NCBI RefSeq assembly: GCF_900475415.1
Contig: NZ_LS483388.1
Coordinates: 606,001-670,000, forward strand
Origin: Streptococcus porcinus
Lineage (GTDB): Bacteria; Bacillota; Bacilli; Lactobacillales; Streptococcaceae
DNA: 64,000 nucleotides
Reading direction: 5' to 3'
Notes under the pieces: model-generated
Told to the model about the DNA's origin: nothing
Databases searched by the model: none
What the model saw: only the letters and a program-made list of their open reading frames with translations
Part shown: piece after piece, positions 8,661 to 17,385 of the stretch
How positions within the stretch are numbered: position 1 is the first letter of the stretch
Layout of the letters: the number at the start of each line of letters is the position of its first letter
Made by a program: the position numbers and the translations under genes

Positions 8661-9686
8661 ATGGCAAAAGTACTTTCTTTGGGTGAGATTCTGCTGAGAT
8701 TAAGTCCACCACAATATCAAACCTTAACCCAAGCTAACCAGTTAGATTGTCAGTTTGGAGGTTCGGAGTTAAATGTATTAGCAACGCTGGCGCAATTAGG
8801 TCATGATGTTTCTTTAATTTCAGTTATTCCTGATAACGACTTGGGACGTATGACAGAACAGTTCTTGTTTTCAAAACAAATTGGGCAGGAATTTATTATA
8901 AAAAAAGGTGACCGGCTTGGTTTATATTTCTACCAAAAAGGTTTTTCAATCAGATCAAGTAGGGTAACTTATGATCGTAAATATTCCGCTTTTTGGGAAA
9001 GTCGTTTGACAGATTTTGATTTTGAAGCAGTTTTTAACGACGTAGATTGGTTTCATGTGTCGGGGATTACGCCTGCTCTAACAGAGGAATTATATTCTAT
9101 TACTGAATTTTTGATGAAAAAAGCACAATCGCTAGGGGTAAAAGTATCATTTGATTTAAATTTTAGAGCTAGTTTATGGGACTCTTTTCAACAAGCTCGT
9201 CAAAAGCTATCATCACTTATACGCTTCGCTAATGTTTGTGTCGGTATTGAACCAATTGTTCTAGAGGGTGAAAGTAAAGACTTGAAAGATGAACTAGGCT
9301 TGGCAAGGCCATATTGTGATGAAAAGCTCTTACTTCATATAGTGAAAGAAATTGCAAATAAATACCAGTTAGAATCGATAGCTTTTACCCAGAGAGAAAG
9401 CACTCATACTAATGAGTACCAATTGAAAGCATTTCTCTTTCAAAATGGAACATTATATAAAACTGAGAAAACAGGTATTCAAGTGTTAGATCGTGTTGGA
9501 ACTGGAGATGCTTTTACTGCGGGCTTAATCCATGGTTTATTAAGCGAAGGACAACCACAATTAGCCCTTGAAACGGCTATGGCTTGTTTTAAATTTAAAC
9601 ACACAATTGAAGGTGATATTAATGTTGTTACTAACCATGATATTGAACAATTATTATATTCAGACTCACATGAAATAAAAAGATAA
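8661..9686 (+). CDS. kdgK: 2-keto-3-deoxygluconate kinase (PfkB family)
   Basis: 341 residues. It phosphorylates KDG to KDPG, the step before KdgA. PfkB/ribokinase features are visible: FGGSELNVLATLAQLG at the N-terminus (sugar binding) and DRVGTGDAFTAGL near residue 277 (ATP/anion hole with the catalytic Asp). The specific substrate is taken from the complete KDG pathway around it. It lies 68 bases after the transporter and 9 bases before uidA, so it is co-transcribed. It is a little longer than typical KdgK (about 310-330), with an extra segment near residues 195-215. Confidence 0.9.
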   Translation: MAKVLSLGEILLRLSPPQYQTLTQANQLDCQFGGSELNVLATLAQLGHDVSLISVIPDNDLGRMTEQFLFSKQIGQEFIIKKGDRLGLYFYQKGFSIRSSRVTYDRKYSAFWESRLTDFDFEAVFNDVDWFHVSGITPALTEELYSITEFLMKKAQSLGVKVSFDLNFRASLWDSFQQARQKLSSLIRFANVCVGIEPIVLEGESKDLKDELGLARPYCDEKLLLHIVKEIANKYQLESIAFTQRESTHTNEYQLKAFLFQNGTLYKTEKTGIQVLDRVGTGDAFTAGLIHGLLSEGQPQLALETAMACFKFKHTIEGDINVVTNHDIEQLLYSDSHEIKR

Positions 9687-9695
9687 GGAGAAAAA

Positions 9696-11486
9696 ATGTT
9701 ATATCCACTGTTGACAAAGACAAGAAGTATTTATGATTTAAATGGAGTATGGAATTTTACTTTGGGGACCCATGATCCAAAGACACTATTAAGTTCAGAG
9801 GAACTGATGGTTGTCCCTAGTTCCTTTAATGATGTAATTGTTGATACAGAAAAACGAAACTATATTGGTGATTTTTGGTATGAGCGATTGGTAGATCTGC
9901 CATCTGTATCAGATGCGGAAGAATTAGTGATTCGGTTTGGTTCAGTTACACATCATGCTAAAGTTTATGTTAATGGAGCTTTTTTAGGAGAACATAGAGG
10001 TGGCTTTACTCCATTTGAAGTTGTTATTCCAGATGATTATTATCAAGAAGGTCAGATTAAGCTTTCAGTTTGTGTTAATAATTGTTTAGACTACACAACA
10101 CTACCTGTTGGTAACTATTCAGAAGAAGTTATTGAAGATGGCTCAATTAAAAAAGTAGTTAAGGAAAATTTTGACTTTTTTAACTATGCAGGTATTCATA
10201 GACCGGTGAAATTGGTTGTTAGACCTAAAAATCATATTTCTGATATTGTCATTAACTCAGTTCTTTCAGATGATTTAAAATCTGCAGATATAGAAGTTAC
10301 TATTAGTACTAGTAAGCCCATTGATTCCTATAAAATTAGCATTTTAGATGAAGATAAAAATATTCTTACGGAATCCTTAACAGGTCAGATTCATTTGGAA
10401 CAGATTCACTTGTGGGAAGTTCTAGATGCCTATCTTTATACAGCACGTATCGAAACGTTTTGTGAAGGTATTCTATCTGACGTTTTTGAAGAAACTTTTG
10501 GTTTACGTAAGATTGAAGTAAAAGATGCACAATTTTTAATTAACAATAAGCCTGTCTATTTTAAAGGGTTTGGAAAGCATGAAGATACTTTTATTAATGG
10601 GCGTGGCCTTAATGAAGCAGCTAATTTAATGGATTTAAATCTCTTAAAAGAAATTGGAGCTAATTCTTTTAGAACTTCGCACTATCCTTACTCTGAGGAA
10701 ATGATGAGATTGGCGGATAGAATGGGGATTTTAGTTATTAATGAAGTGCCTGCCGTGGGCTTATTTCATAACTTTATGGCTTCGCTTGATTTGGATGATA
10801 AAGATAATGGAACTTGGAATGTTATGAAGACTAAAGGAGCGCATGAACAAGCTATTCGAGAGCTGGTTAAGCGTGACAAAAATCATCCTTCGGTAGTGAT
10901 GTGGGTTGTGGCAAATGAACCTGCCAGCCATGAAGAAGGTGCTCGCGATTACTTCAAACCTTTAGTTCAGTTATATAGAGAATTAGACCCAGAAAAAAGA
11001 CCGGTAACGTTAGTTAACATTATGATGGCTACTCCGGATAAAGACCAGGTCATGGATCTGGTAGATGTTGTCTGCTTAAATCGCTATTACGCATGGTATG
11101 TTGACCATGGAGATTTGAAAAAAGGGGAAGCAGGGCTACGTAAGGAATTGCTAGCTTGGCAAGAAAAATTCCCTGAAAAACCAATTATCATGACAGAGTA
11201 CGGAGCAGATACACTGCCAGGATTACATTCCTCTTGGGCTATTCCTTATACGGAAGAGTTTCAATCTGCTTTTTATGAGATGTCTCATAGTGTCTTTGAT
11301 AGCATACCAAACTTAGTTGGTGAGCAAGTGTGGAATTTTGCTGATTTTGAAACTAATTTGATGATCTTACGTGTTCAAGGGAATCATAAAGGGCTGTTTT
11401 CAAGAAATCGTCAGCCTAAACAAGTCGTCAGAGATTTTAAAGAACGCTGGAAAGCTATTCCTAATTACCATTACAAAAAGAAATAG
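9696..11486 (+). CDS. uidA: beta-glucuronidase (GH2)
   Basis: 596 residues, usual length, no signal peptide, so cytoplasmic. It hydrolyses beta-D-glucuronides. The domains are a jelly-roll N-terminus (to about 180), an immunoglobulin-like middle, and a TIM barrel. The acid/base Glu is E408 in WVVANEP, and the nucleophile is E501 in MTEYGAD. The carboxylate-recognising N-x-K motif is present in RVQGNHKGLF, which separates true glucuronidases from beta-galactosidases. It sits between kdgK and the regulator. Homologues in S. agalactiae act on host glycosaminoglycan and drug glucuronides; the substrate range here is unknown. Confidence 0.95.
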   Translation: MLYPLLTKTRSIYDLNGVWNFTLGTHDPKTLLSSEELMVVPSSFNDVIVDTEKRNYIGDFWYERLVDLPSVSDAEELVIRFGSVTHHAKVYVNGAFLGEHRGGFTPFEVVIPDDYYQEGQIKLSVCVNNCLDYTTLPVGNYSEEVIEDGSIKKVVKENFDFFNYAGIHRPVKLVVRPKNHISDIVINSVLSDDLKSADIEVTISTSKPIDSYKISILDEDKNILTESLTGQIHLEQIHLWEVLDAYLYTARIETFCEGILSDVFEETFGLRKIEVKDAQFLINNKPVYFKGFGKHEDTFINGRGLNEAANLMDLNLLKEIGANSFRTSHYPYSEEMMRLADRMGILVINEVPAVGLFHNFMASLDLDDKDNGTWNVMKTKGAHEQAIRELVKRDKNHPSVVMWVVANEPASHEEGARDYFKPLVQLYRELDPEKRPVTLVNIMMATPDKDQVMDLVDVVCLNRYYAWYVDHGDLKKGEAGLRKELLAWQEKFPEKPIIMTEYGADTLPGLHSSWAIPYTEEFQSAFYEMSHSVFDSIPNLVGEQVWNFADFETNLMILRVQGNHKGLFSRNRQPKQVVRDFKERWKAIPNYHYKKK

Positions 11487-11524
11487 TGTACAATAGAAAT
11501 AGGTAAATGAGAAGAGGTGATGAA

Positions 11525-12244
11525 ATGGCTAGGCCTTTAGTAGAACAAGCGGCGGATCGCTTAATGCATTTGATACTAGAGCGGGAATATCCTATAGGTG
11601 CCAAACTTCCAAATGAGTATGAATTAGCCCAAGATCTTGATGTTGGAAGAAGTACGGTACGTGAAGCCGTTAGAAGTCTTGCTGCTCGAAATATTTTGGA
11701 GGTTAGACAGGGATCGGGTACTTATATTAGTTCCAAGAAAGGCGTTGCAGAGGACCCTTTTGGTTTTGCATTTGTTAAAGATCGTGTGAAACTAACAACT
11801 GATTTATTTGAATTACGCTATCTGCTGGAGCCACGGATTGCAGAAAGAGCTGCACAATTTGCTAATGATGAGGATATTAAACGTTTAGAAGAAATTGTTT
11901 ATGCAATTGAAGAAGCTTTGGAGGCAAATGATCCAATCCATCTTGAATTAGATGTTAAGTTTCATAGTATGATAGCAGAGATGAGTGGCAATATTGCAGT
12001 CTCTAGTTTAATTCCAGTTATTAATCAATCTATTCAAATCATCAATGAAGACTATACAAATCGTCAGATGAAAAAAACAAGTATTGAAGCTCATCGAAAT
12101 ATTTTAAAGGCCATTCAATCAAGGCATCCTATCGCTGCGTACGATAGCATGATGTCTCATGTTCTTACAGTTAGACAGTCGGTGTTGAATGATTGGTTTG
12201 ATAAGAAGATTGATATCCAAGGCTTACCGTCCTCTAAAAAGTGA
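11525..12244 (+). CDS. GntR-family (FadR subfamily) regulator of hexuronate catabolism
   Basis: 239 residues from ATG 11525, chosen over ATG 11507 because AGAGGTGA lies just before it. A winged helix at residues 8-70 (NEYELAQDLDVGRSTVREAVRSL) is followed by an FCD ligand-binding domain (FELRYLLEPRIAERAA...FHSMIAEMSGN...HRNILKAIQ). Such regulators (UxuR, ExuR, KdgR-type) respond to hexuronates or KDG. It closes the first operon and sits directly upstream of the kdgA operon. The palindrome shared by the two promoters is the natural binding-site candidate. A terminator follows at 12254. Confidence 0.88.
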   Translation: MARPLVEQAADRLMHLILEREYPIGAKLPNEYELAQDLDVGRSTVREAVRSLAARNILEVRQGSGTYISSKKGVAEDPFGFAFVKDRVKLTTDLFELRYLLEPRIAERAAQFANDEDIKRLEEIVYAIEEALEANDPIHLELDVKFHSMIAEMSGNIAVSSLIPVINQSIQIINEDYTNRQMKKTSIEAHRNILKAIQSRHPIAAYDSMMSHVLTVRQSVLNDWFDKKIDIQGLPSSKK

Positions 12245-12253
12245 TAAATAATG

Positions 12254-12287
12254 AAAAGAAGATTAGTTCATCTGATCTTTTTTTCTT
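12254..12287 (+). terminator. terminator of the first glucuronide operon
   Basis: AGATTAG (12260-12266) pairs with CTGATCT (12272-12278), extended by flanking A/T pairs around a TTCAT loop. A T-rich run follows. The apex happens to read TTCATCTGAT, like half of the operator. Confidence 0.75.
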
Positions 12288-12304
12288 TTTTTAAAGTAAA
12301 ATTC

Positions 12305-12333
12305 TTGACAATTCATCTGATGACTTCTATAAT
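12305..12333 (+). promoter_or_regulatory. kdgA-operon promoter with operator in its spacer
   Basis: A full-consensus promoter: TTGACA (12305-12310), a 17-bp spacer, TATAAT (12328-12333). The spacer holds ATTCATCTGATGAC (12311-12324), the same palindrome core (in inverted form) as in the transporter promoter. Such a strong promoter would need tight repression, which the operator position supplies. Confidence 0.82.
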
Positions 12334-12339
12334 ATAATT

Positions 12340-12354
12340 ATGGTAACGATTACA
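12340..12354 (+). promoter_or_regulatory. cre-like CcpA site
   Basis: ATGGTAACGATTACA matches WTGNAANCGNWNNCW with one mismatch and lies at the expected start of transcription. It mirrors the site downstream of the transporter promoter. Confidence 0.55.
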
Positions 12355-12369
12355 AAATAGGAGGCAAAA

Positions 12370-12987
12370 ATGTTAGACATCTTAAAAAATAATTTCTTCT
12401 TTGCTGTTGTTCGTGGTAAGGATGAAGCTGATGCAATCAATATTTCTCGATACGCTATTAAAGGTGGTATTCGTAATATTGAAATAACTTTCTCAACGCC
12501 TAATGCAGCTCAAGTGATTAAAGATTTATCTGAGGAATTTGAAGATTTTAAAGATGTTGTCATTGGAGCTGGAACGGTAATGACAACTGACTTGGCTAAG
12601 GAAGCTATTGATGCTGGAGCAAGTTTCCTTGTCAGCCCTCACTTTGATGCAGCGATTGCAAGCTTAGCGGTTGATAACAATGTCTATTACTTTCCAGGCT
12701 GTGCTACTGCAACAGAGGTAGTAACAGCTATGAGAGCTCAATGTCCTATTATAAAATTATTTCCTGGCGGTGTTTTAGGACCTGGCTTTATTAAAGATAT
12801 CCATGGCCCAATACCAGAAGTAGATCTCATGCCGTCAGGTGGAGTCGCTATAGAAAATGTTGCTGAATGGAAAAAAGCTGGAGCTGTTGCGGTTGGAGTC
12901 GGATCGGCATTATCAAAGGATGTAGCAAGTCAAGGCTATCAAAGCGTTACAGAAATTGCTAAAGCCTTTGTTTCAGCTCTTAACTAA
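12370..12987 (+). CDS. kdgA: KDPG aldolase (2-keto-3-deoxy-6-phosphogluconate aldolase)
   Basis: 205 residues, normal for the class I KDPG/KHG aldolases. It cleaves KDPG to pyruvate and glyceraldehyde 3-phosphate, ending the hexuronate route. Visible motifs are FFAVVRG (residues 10-16), [15 protein letters not shown], the Schiff-base lysine K129 in IIKLFPGG, and the phosphate-binding PSGGV. It is the first gene of the second operon and precedes uxaC by 13 bases. Confidence 0.95.
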   Translation: MLDILKNNFFFAVVRGKDEADAINISRYAIKGGIRNIEITFSTPNAAQVIKDLSEEFEDFKDVVIGAGTVMTTDLAKEAIDAGASFLVSPHFDAAIASLAVDNNVYYFPGCATATEVVTAMRAQCPIIKLFPGGVLGPGFIKDIHGPIPEVDLMPSGGVAIENVAEWKKAGAVAVGVGSALSKDVASQGYQSVTEIAKAFVSALN

Positions 12988-13000
12988 TAAGGAGAAATGT

Positions 13001-14401
13001 ATGGTTTTTAACGATGATAAGTTTATGTTAAAAAATGAAGCAGCCGAAAAGCTTTATATTCAGATTAAGGATCAACCAATCTTTGATTATCATTGTCACT
13101 TAGATCCAAAAGAAATTTTCGAGGATAAAGTTTATGATAATATTGTTGATTTATGGCTGGGCGGCGACCATTACAAGTGGCGACTGATGCGAGCGAATGG
13201 TGTTTCAGAAGATGACATTACAGGCTCTGCCAGCAAATTAGATAAATTTAAAGCATTTGCAAGAACAATCGAAAGAGCTTATGGGAATCCGGTTTATCAT
13301 TGGTCAGCAATGGAGTTGAAAAACATCTTTGGTATAAATGAACCATTGACTGAAGCAAATGCTGAACAGATGTACCATCAACTAAATGAGTATTTAGTAA
13401 GACATCAGATCAGCCCAAGAAAATTAATTGCTGATAGTAAGGTAACTTTTATTGGAACAACGGATAGTCCTCTAGATGATTTGAAATGGCATCAAAAATT
13501 AGCTGCTGATAAGACGTTTTCAACCATTGTTGCTCCAACCTTTAGGCCAGATCAAGCATTTATTGAGCATGGGCAATTTTCGAGTTTTGTCAAAGACTTG
13601 AGTCAATTGACAGGCAAAACAATTACAGATTTTAAAACATTCGTTAGTGCTTTGGAAGACCGGGTTGCATATTTTGCAGACCATGGTTGTAAAGCAAGTG
13701 ATATCAGTTTTACGGAAATTGTCTTTGAAAGTGCTGAGCAATCTGAACTTGATTGTTTGCTCCAAAAAGGTATTCAAAATCAGCAAGTAAGTCAACATGA
13801 CATCCGTCAATGGCAAACAGCTGTTTTTTCAGAGCTATGTCGACTTTATAAAACATATGGCTTTGTGACTCAAGTTCACTTTGGAGCCCTTCGTAATAAT
13901 CATTCTGTCCTTTATCAAAAACTTGGTGCTGATATTGGAATAGATTCTATGGGGGATCAAACCGCTTTGGCAGCTAATATGAATCGCCTTTTAGATCATT
14001 TGACTGTGACTGATAGTTTGCCAAAAATGATTTGGTATAACTTAAATCCAAGTTATAACATTACGGTAGCTAATACACTTGCTAATTTCCAGGCTAATGA
14101 AGCTGGGATCAAATCCTACCTTCAATTTGGAGCCGGCTGGTGGTTTGCTGATACGAAGCTTGGTATGATTAGTCAAATGGATGCTTTGGCAGAACAAGGG
14201 ATGTTAGCTAATTTTGTTGGTATGTTAACAGATTCGCGTAGCTTCTTGTCATATCAACGTCATGATTATTTCAGACGAATACTTGCAAGTTACATTGGTC
14301 AATGGATCAGCCAAGGCGAAGTTCCAGAGGATTATGAAGCGCTTGGTCAGATGGTTCAGGATATTGCTTATAACAATGCAAAAGCTTACTTTAAGAACTA
14401 A
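13001..14401 (+). CDS. uxaC: glucuronate isomerase
   Basis: 466 residues from ATG 13001, set by AAGGAG at 12988-12994; the upstream in-frame start (12956) lies inside kdgA. It converts D-glucuronate to D-fructuronate. The metal-dependent hydrolase-like fold shows [12 protein letters not shown] at residues 28-39 with the metal-binding Hx[12 protein letters not shown], and the C-terminal [19 protein letters not shown] signature. Length and motifs match the UxaC family. It is co-transcribed with kdgA and uxuA. Confidence 0.95.
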   Translation: MVFNDDKFMLKNEAAEKLYIQIKDQPIFDYHCHLDPKEIFEDKVYDNIVDLWLGGDHYKWRLMRANGVSEDDITGSASKLDKFKAFARTIERAYGNPVYHWSAMELKNIFGINEPLTEANAEQMYHQLNEYLVRHQISPRKLIADSKVTFIGTTDSPLDDLKWHQKLAADKTFSTIVAPTFRPDQAFIEHGQFSSFVKDLSQLTGKTITDFKTFVSALEDRVAYFADHGCKASDISFTEIVFESAEQSELDCLLQKGIQNQQVSQHDIRQWQTAVFSELCRLYKTYGFVTQVHFGALRNNHSVLYQKLGADIGIDSMGDQTALAANMNRLLDHLTVTDSLPKMIWYNLNPSYNITVANTLANFQANEAGIKSYLQFGAGWWFADTKLGMISQMDALAEQGMLANFVGMLTDSRSFLSYQRHDYFRRILASYIGQWISQGEVPEDYEALGQMVQDIAYNNAKAYFKN

Positions 14402-14419
14402 GAAAATAGGGGAAAAACG

Positions 14420-15514
14420 ATGAAAATGTCATTTAGATGGTATGGGAAAAATGATCCTGTATCGCTTCAAGAAATTAAAGCTATTCCAGGAATGCAAGGA
14501 ATTGTAACGGCTGTTTATGATGTACCAGTTGGTCAGGCTTGGCCCTTGGAAAATATTCTTGAGCTCAAAAAAATGGTAGAAGATGCAGGCCTTGAAATCA
14601 CAGTTATTGAGTCTATTCCTGTTCATGAAGATATTAAACAGGGTAAAGCTAACCGTGATGAATTGATTGAGAATTATAAGATCTCAATTGAAAATGTTGG
14701 TAAAGCTGGAATTCCGGTTGTTTGCTATAATTTTATGCCAGTCTTTGATTGGACACGTTCAGACCTTAATCATCCTCTTCCAGATGGATCTACCTCATTA
14801 GCCTTTCTTAAATCTGACTTAGAAGGTGTGGATCCAGTGGCTGATGATTTAAATTTGCCAGGTTGGGATTCTTCTTATTCAAAAGAAGAAATGAAGGCTA
14901 TTATCGAAAATTATCGTCATAATATTTCGGAAGAAGATTTGTGGGCGAACTTGGAATATTTTATCAAAGCTATTATGCCAACGGCTGAAGCTGCGGGTGT
15001 TAAAATGGCCATTCATCCTGATGACCCTCCATACGGTATCTTTGGACTTCCTCGTATTATTACTGGTCAAGAGGCAATTGAACGTTTCCTTGATATTTAT
15101 GATTCAGAAAATAACGGTATTACCATGTGTGTAGGTTCTTATGCATCAGATCCTAAAAATGCTGTCATTGCGATGACTGAGTATGCTTTAAAACGTAATC
15201 GTATCAACTTTATGCATACGCGTAATGTGACTGCTGGTGATTGGGGCTTCCAAGAAACAGCTCATTTATCTCAAGCTGGTGATATTGATATGAATGCTAT
15301 TATTAAACTGTTGGTCAATTATGATTGGCAGGGAGCTCTTCGTCCAGACCATGGACGCCGTATTTGGGGAGACCAAACCAAAACGCCTGGCTACGGACTC
15401 TTTGATCGTGCTCTAGGAGCTACCTATTTTAACGGTTTGTATGAGGCAAATATGAGAGCTGAAGGGAAAATGCCTGATTTTGGAATAAAAGACAAAACAG
15501 TCGGTCATAACTAA
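14420..15514 (+). CDS. uxuA: mannonate dehydratase
   Basis: 364 residues. It dehydrates D-mannonate to KDG. The TIM-barrel family is recognised from MSFRWYGKNDPVSL at the N-terminus, MAIHPDDPPYGIFGLPRI around residues 195-215 with metal ligands, CVGSYASD, and the C-terminal DHGRRIWGDQ. Its start follows AGGGG by a normal distance; ATG 14420 and ATG 14426 both fit. It is the third gene of the operon, 18 bases after uxaC and 41 before the reductase. Confidence 0.95.
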   Translation: MKMSFRWYGKNDPVSLQEIKAIPGMQGIVTAVYDVPVGQAWPLENILELKKMVEDAGLEITVIESIPVHEDIKQGKANRDELIENYKISIENVGKAGIPVVCYNFMPVFDWTRSDLNHPLPDGSTSLAFLKSDLEGVDPVADDLNLPGWDSSYSKEEMKAIIENYRHNISEEDLWANLEYFIKAIMPTAEAAGVKMAIHPDDPPYGIFGLPRIITGQEAIERFLDIYDSENNGITMCVGSYASDPKNAVIAMTEYALKRNRINFMHTRNVTAGDWGFQETAHLSQAGDIDMNAIIKLLVNYDWQGALRPDHGRRIWGDQTKTPGYGLFDRALGATYFNGLYEANMRAEGKMPDFGIKDKTVGHN

Positions 15515-15555
15515 GAGTGTCTAATTGACAGGAGCCAGATAAGAGAGGAAAGAAT

Positions 15556-16395
15556 ATGTCTAGAGTAATTGATTTTAATAATAAAGTTGTAGTTGTTACA
15601 GGTGCAGGTGGTGTCCTTTGTGGTTTCATGGCTAAAGAGTTTGCCAAAGCTGGTGCTAAAGTTGCCCTTTTAGATTTAAATCAAGATGCAGCACAAAAAT
15701 TTGTTGATGAGATTGAAGCAGAAGGTGGTACTGCAAAAGCTTATAAGACGAATGTACTTTCAAAAGAAAACTTAGAGGAAGTTCGTCAAGCAATCCTTAA
15801 TGATTTAGGTCCGACAGATATTCTTGTCAATGGTGCAGGTGGAAACAGTCCTAAAGCAACAACTGATAATGAATTTCATGAATTGGATTTACCATCTGAA
15901 ACAAAATCATTCTTTGATTTAGATGAAGCGGGAATCAGTTTTGTTTTCAACTTAAACTACCTAGGAACTCTTCTTCCAACGCAAGTTTTTGCTCAGGATA
16001 TGGTTGGTCGCCCTGGTGCTAATATTATTAATATTTCATCAATGAATGCTTTCACACCTCTAACAAAAATTCCAGCTTATTCAGGAGCTAAAGCAGCTAT
16101 TAGCAATTTTACGCAATGGTTAGCTGTTCACTTCTCTAAGGTTGGTATCCGTTGCAATGCTATCGCTCCGGGTTTCCTAGTTACTAATCAAAACCGTGGC
16201 TTACTCTTCTCTGAGGATGGTCAACCAACAGCACGTGCTGAGAAAATCCTTAATAATACACCAATGGGACGATTTGGAGAGGCTGAAGAACTTATTGGTG
16301 GCCTTTTCTTCCTAGCTGATGAGAAATCAGCAAGTTTCGTTAATGGAGTTGTGTTGCCAATTGATGGTGGCTTTGCTGCTTACTCTGGTGTTTAA
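15556..16395 (+). CDS. SDR-family D-mannonate oxidoreductase (fructuronate reductase)
   Basis: 279 residues, a short-chain dehydrogenase: NAD(P)-binding VTGAGGVLCG near residue 15, NGAGG, catalytic Ser in NISSM, and YSGAKAA with the Tyr-Lys pair, then NAIAPGFLVT. The position between UxuA and the operon end, and the absence of a classic UxuB (about 490 residues), make it the enzyme that reduces fructuronate to mannonate. It is therefore an unrelated family doing the UxuB step, as in several Gram-positives. The exact substrate is inferred from context. The operon ends at a terminator at 16445. Confidence 0.88.
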   Translation: MSRVIDFNNKVVVVTGAGGVLCGFMAKEFAKAGAKVALLDLNQDAAQKFVDEIEAEGGTAKAYKTNVLSKENLEEVRQAILNDLGPTDILVNGAGGNSPKATTDNEFHELDLPSETKSFFDLDEAGISFVFNLNYLGTLLPTQVFAQDMVGRPGANIINISSMNAFTPLTKIPAYSGAKAAISNFTQWLAVHFSKVGIRCNAIAPGFLVTNQNRGLLFSEDGQPTARAEKILNNTPMGRFGEAEELIGGLFFLADEKSASFVNGVVLPIDGGFAAYSGV

Positions 16396-16444
16396 GAGCC
16401 CTTATAAGGATAATTAAACTGTTCTTGATTTACTAGTGAGATTT

Positions 16445-16485
16445 AGGTAAAAAGGTCATATGCGTAGAGACCTTTTTACCTTGTT
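16445..16485 (+). terminator. terminator of the kdgA operon
   Basis: A perfect 13-bp stem, AGGTAAAAAGGTC (16445-16457) with GACCTTTTTACCT (16469-16481). It is symmetrical, with A-runs and T-runs in the arms. A palindrome GATATT-CAA-AATATC (16489-16503) follows and may be a site for the next transcript. Confidence 0.75.
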
Positions 16486-16556
16486 TGTGATATTCAAAAT
16501 ATCAAGACATACTATCGTGTGGTAATTAGTTTACACGTAAATATTGGGAGGTTCAT

Positions 16557-17360
16557 ATGACAAGTAAAAAGCAAAAGTATATCTTTTGCGTAGATTCAGA
16601 TGGTTGTGCTATGGATACCATGACCTATAAACACCAGTTGTTTTTTGGCCCTTTAGCTGCAGACATTTTTGAAGTTACTGACAAAGAAGTTTTTTTGCAG
16701 GAATGGGATCGCATTAATCTCTTTTCTAAAACGAGAGGGGTAAATCGATTCGTTGGTTTGGTGATGGGATTGGAATTTGCTGGGGTTTCTGATATTGCGG
16801 CTTTAAAAAATTGGGTTGAGACAACAAAGTCATTGTCAAATCAATCTTTAGAAATCGAGATTGCTAAAGAAGGTAGTCAAGATTTAATAAAAGCCTTACA
16901 ATGGTCAAATGAAGTCAATGCCCAGATTAAAAGTTATGAAGGTCAAGCTTTAGCCTTCCAAGGCGCTAAAGACGCTCTCGAAAAATTGCACCAGGTTGGG
17001 GAAGTCTTTGTTGTTAGCTCAGCTAACAAAGAAGCTGTAGAAGAAGAATGGAAGGATCAAGGGCTTATGTCCTATGTTACTGAGCTTTATTGTCAAGATC
17101 GTGGGAAGAAAGAAGATGTTATTGCTCAACTTATAACTAAGGGCTATGACAAATCAAAGATTCTAATGATTGGCGATTCTCCAGGTGATTTGGCTGCCGC
17201 AGAAATAAACGATGTCTCATTTTATCCGATTTTAGTCGGTCAAGAAAAATCTTCTTGGATAGCGCTGAAAGAAAAAATTGCGGATACCTTTATTAGCCCA
17301 GGTTTAGATAACCTTGAATTAGCACAGTTAAAAGAGAAGTTCTGGAAAAATCTACAATAA
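16557..17360 (+). CDS. HAD-superfamily phosphatase (phosphonatase/PGM-like)
   Basis: 267 residues. HAD motif I is CVDSDGC with nucleophile D13 and D15; motif II is VVSSANK; the motif IV acidic patch is MIGDSPGDLAAAE. A helical cap lies between residues 25 and 110. It belongs to the small-molecule phosphatase group, but the substrate cannot be read from sequence. It follows the kdgA operon with about 160 bases between and precedes a GH3 enzyme by 25 bases, so it probably serves the same sugar diet, for example by removing phosphate from a dead-end sugar phosphate; that is a guess. Confidence 0.75.
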   Translation: MTSKKQKYIFCVDSDGCAMDTMTYKHQLFFGPLAADIFEVTDKEVFLQEWDRINLFSKTRGVNRFVGLVMGLEFAGVSDIAALKNWVETTKSLSNQSLEIEIAKEGSQDLIKALQWSNEVNAQIKSYEGQALAFQGAKDALEKLHQVGEVFVVSSANKEAVEEEWKDQGLMSYVTELYCQDRGKKEDVIAQLITKGYDKSKILMIGDSPGDLAAAEINDVSFYPILVGQEKSSWIALKEKIADTFISPGLDNLELAQLKEKFWKNLQ

Positions 17361-17385
17361 CTCAACAATCAGAAAGGATAGCAAT

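Noticed and set aside
12260..12280. A further TTCATCTGAT copy of the presumed operator
   Set aside because: It forms the loop and right arm of the terminator at 12254-12287 and is not next to a promoter; likely coincidence of hairpin sequence.
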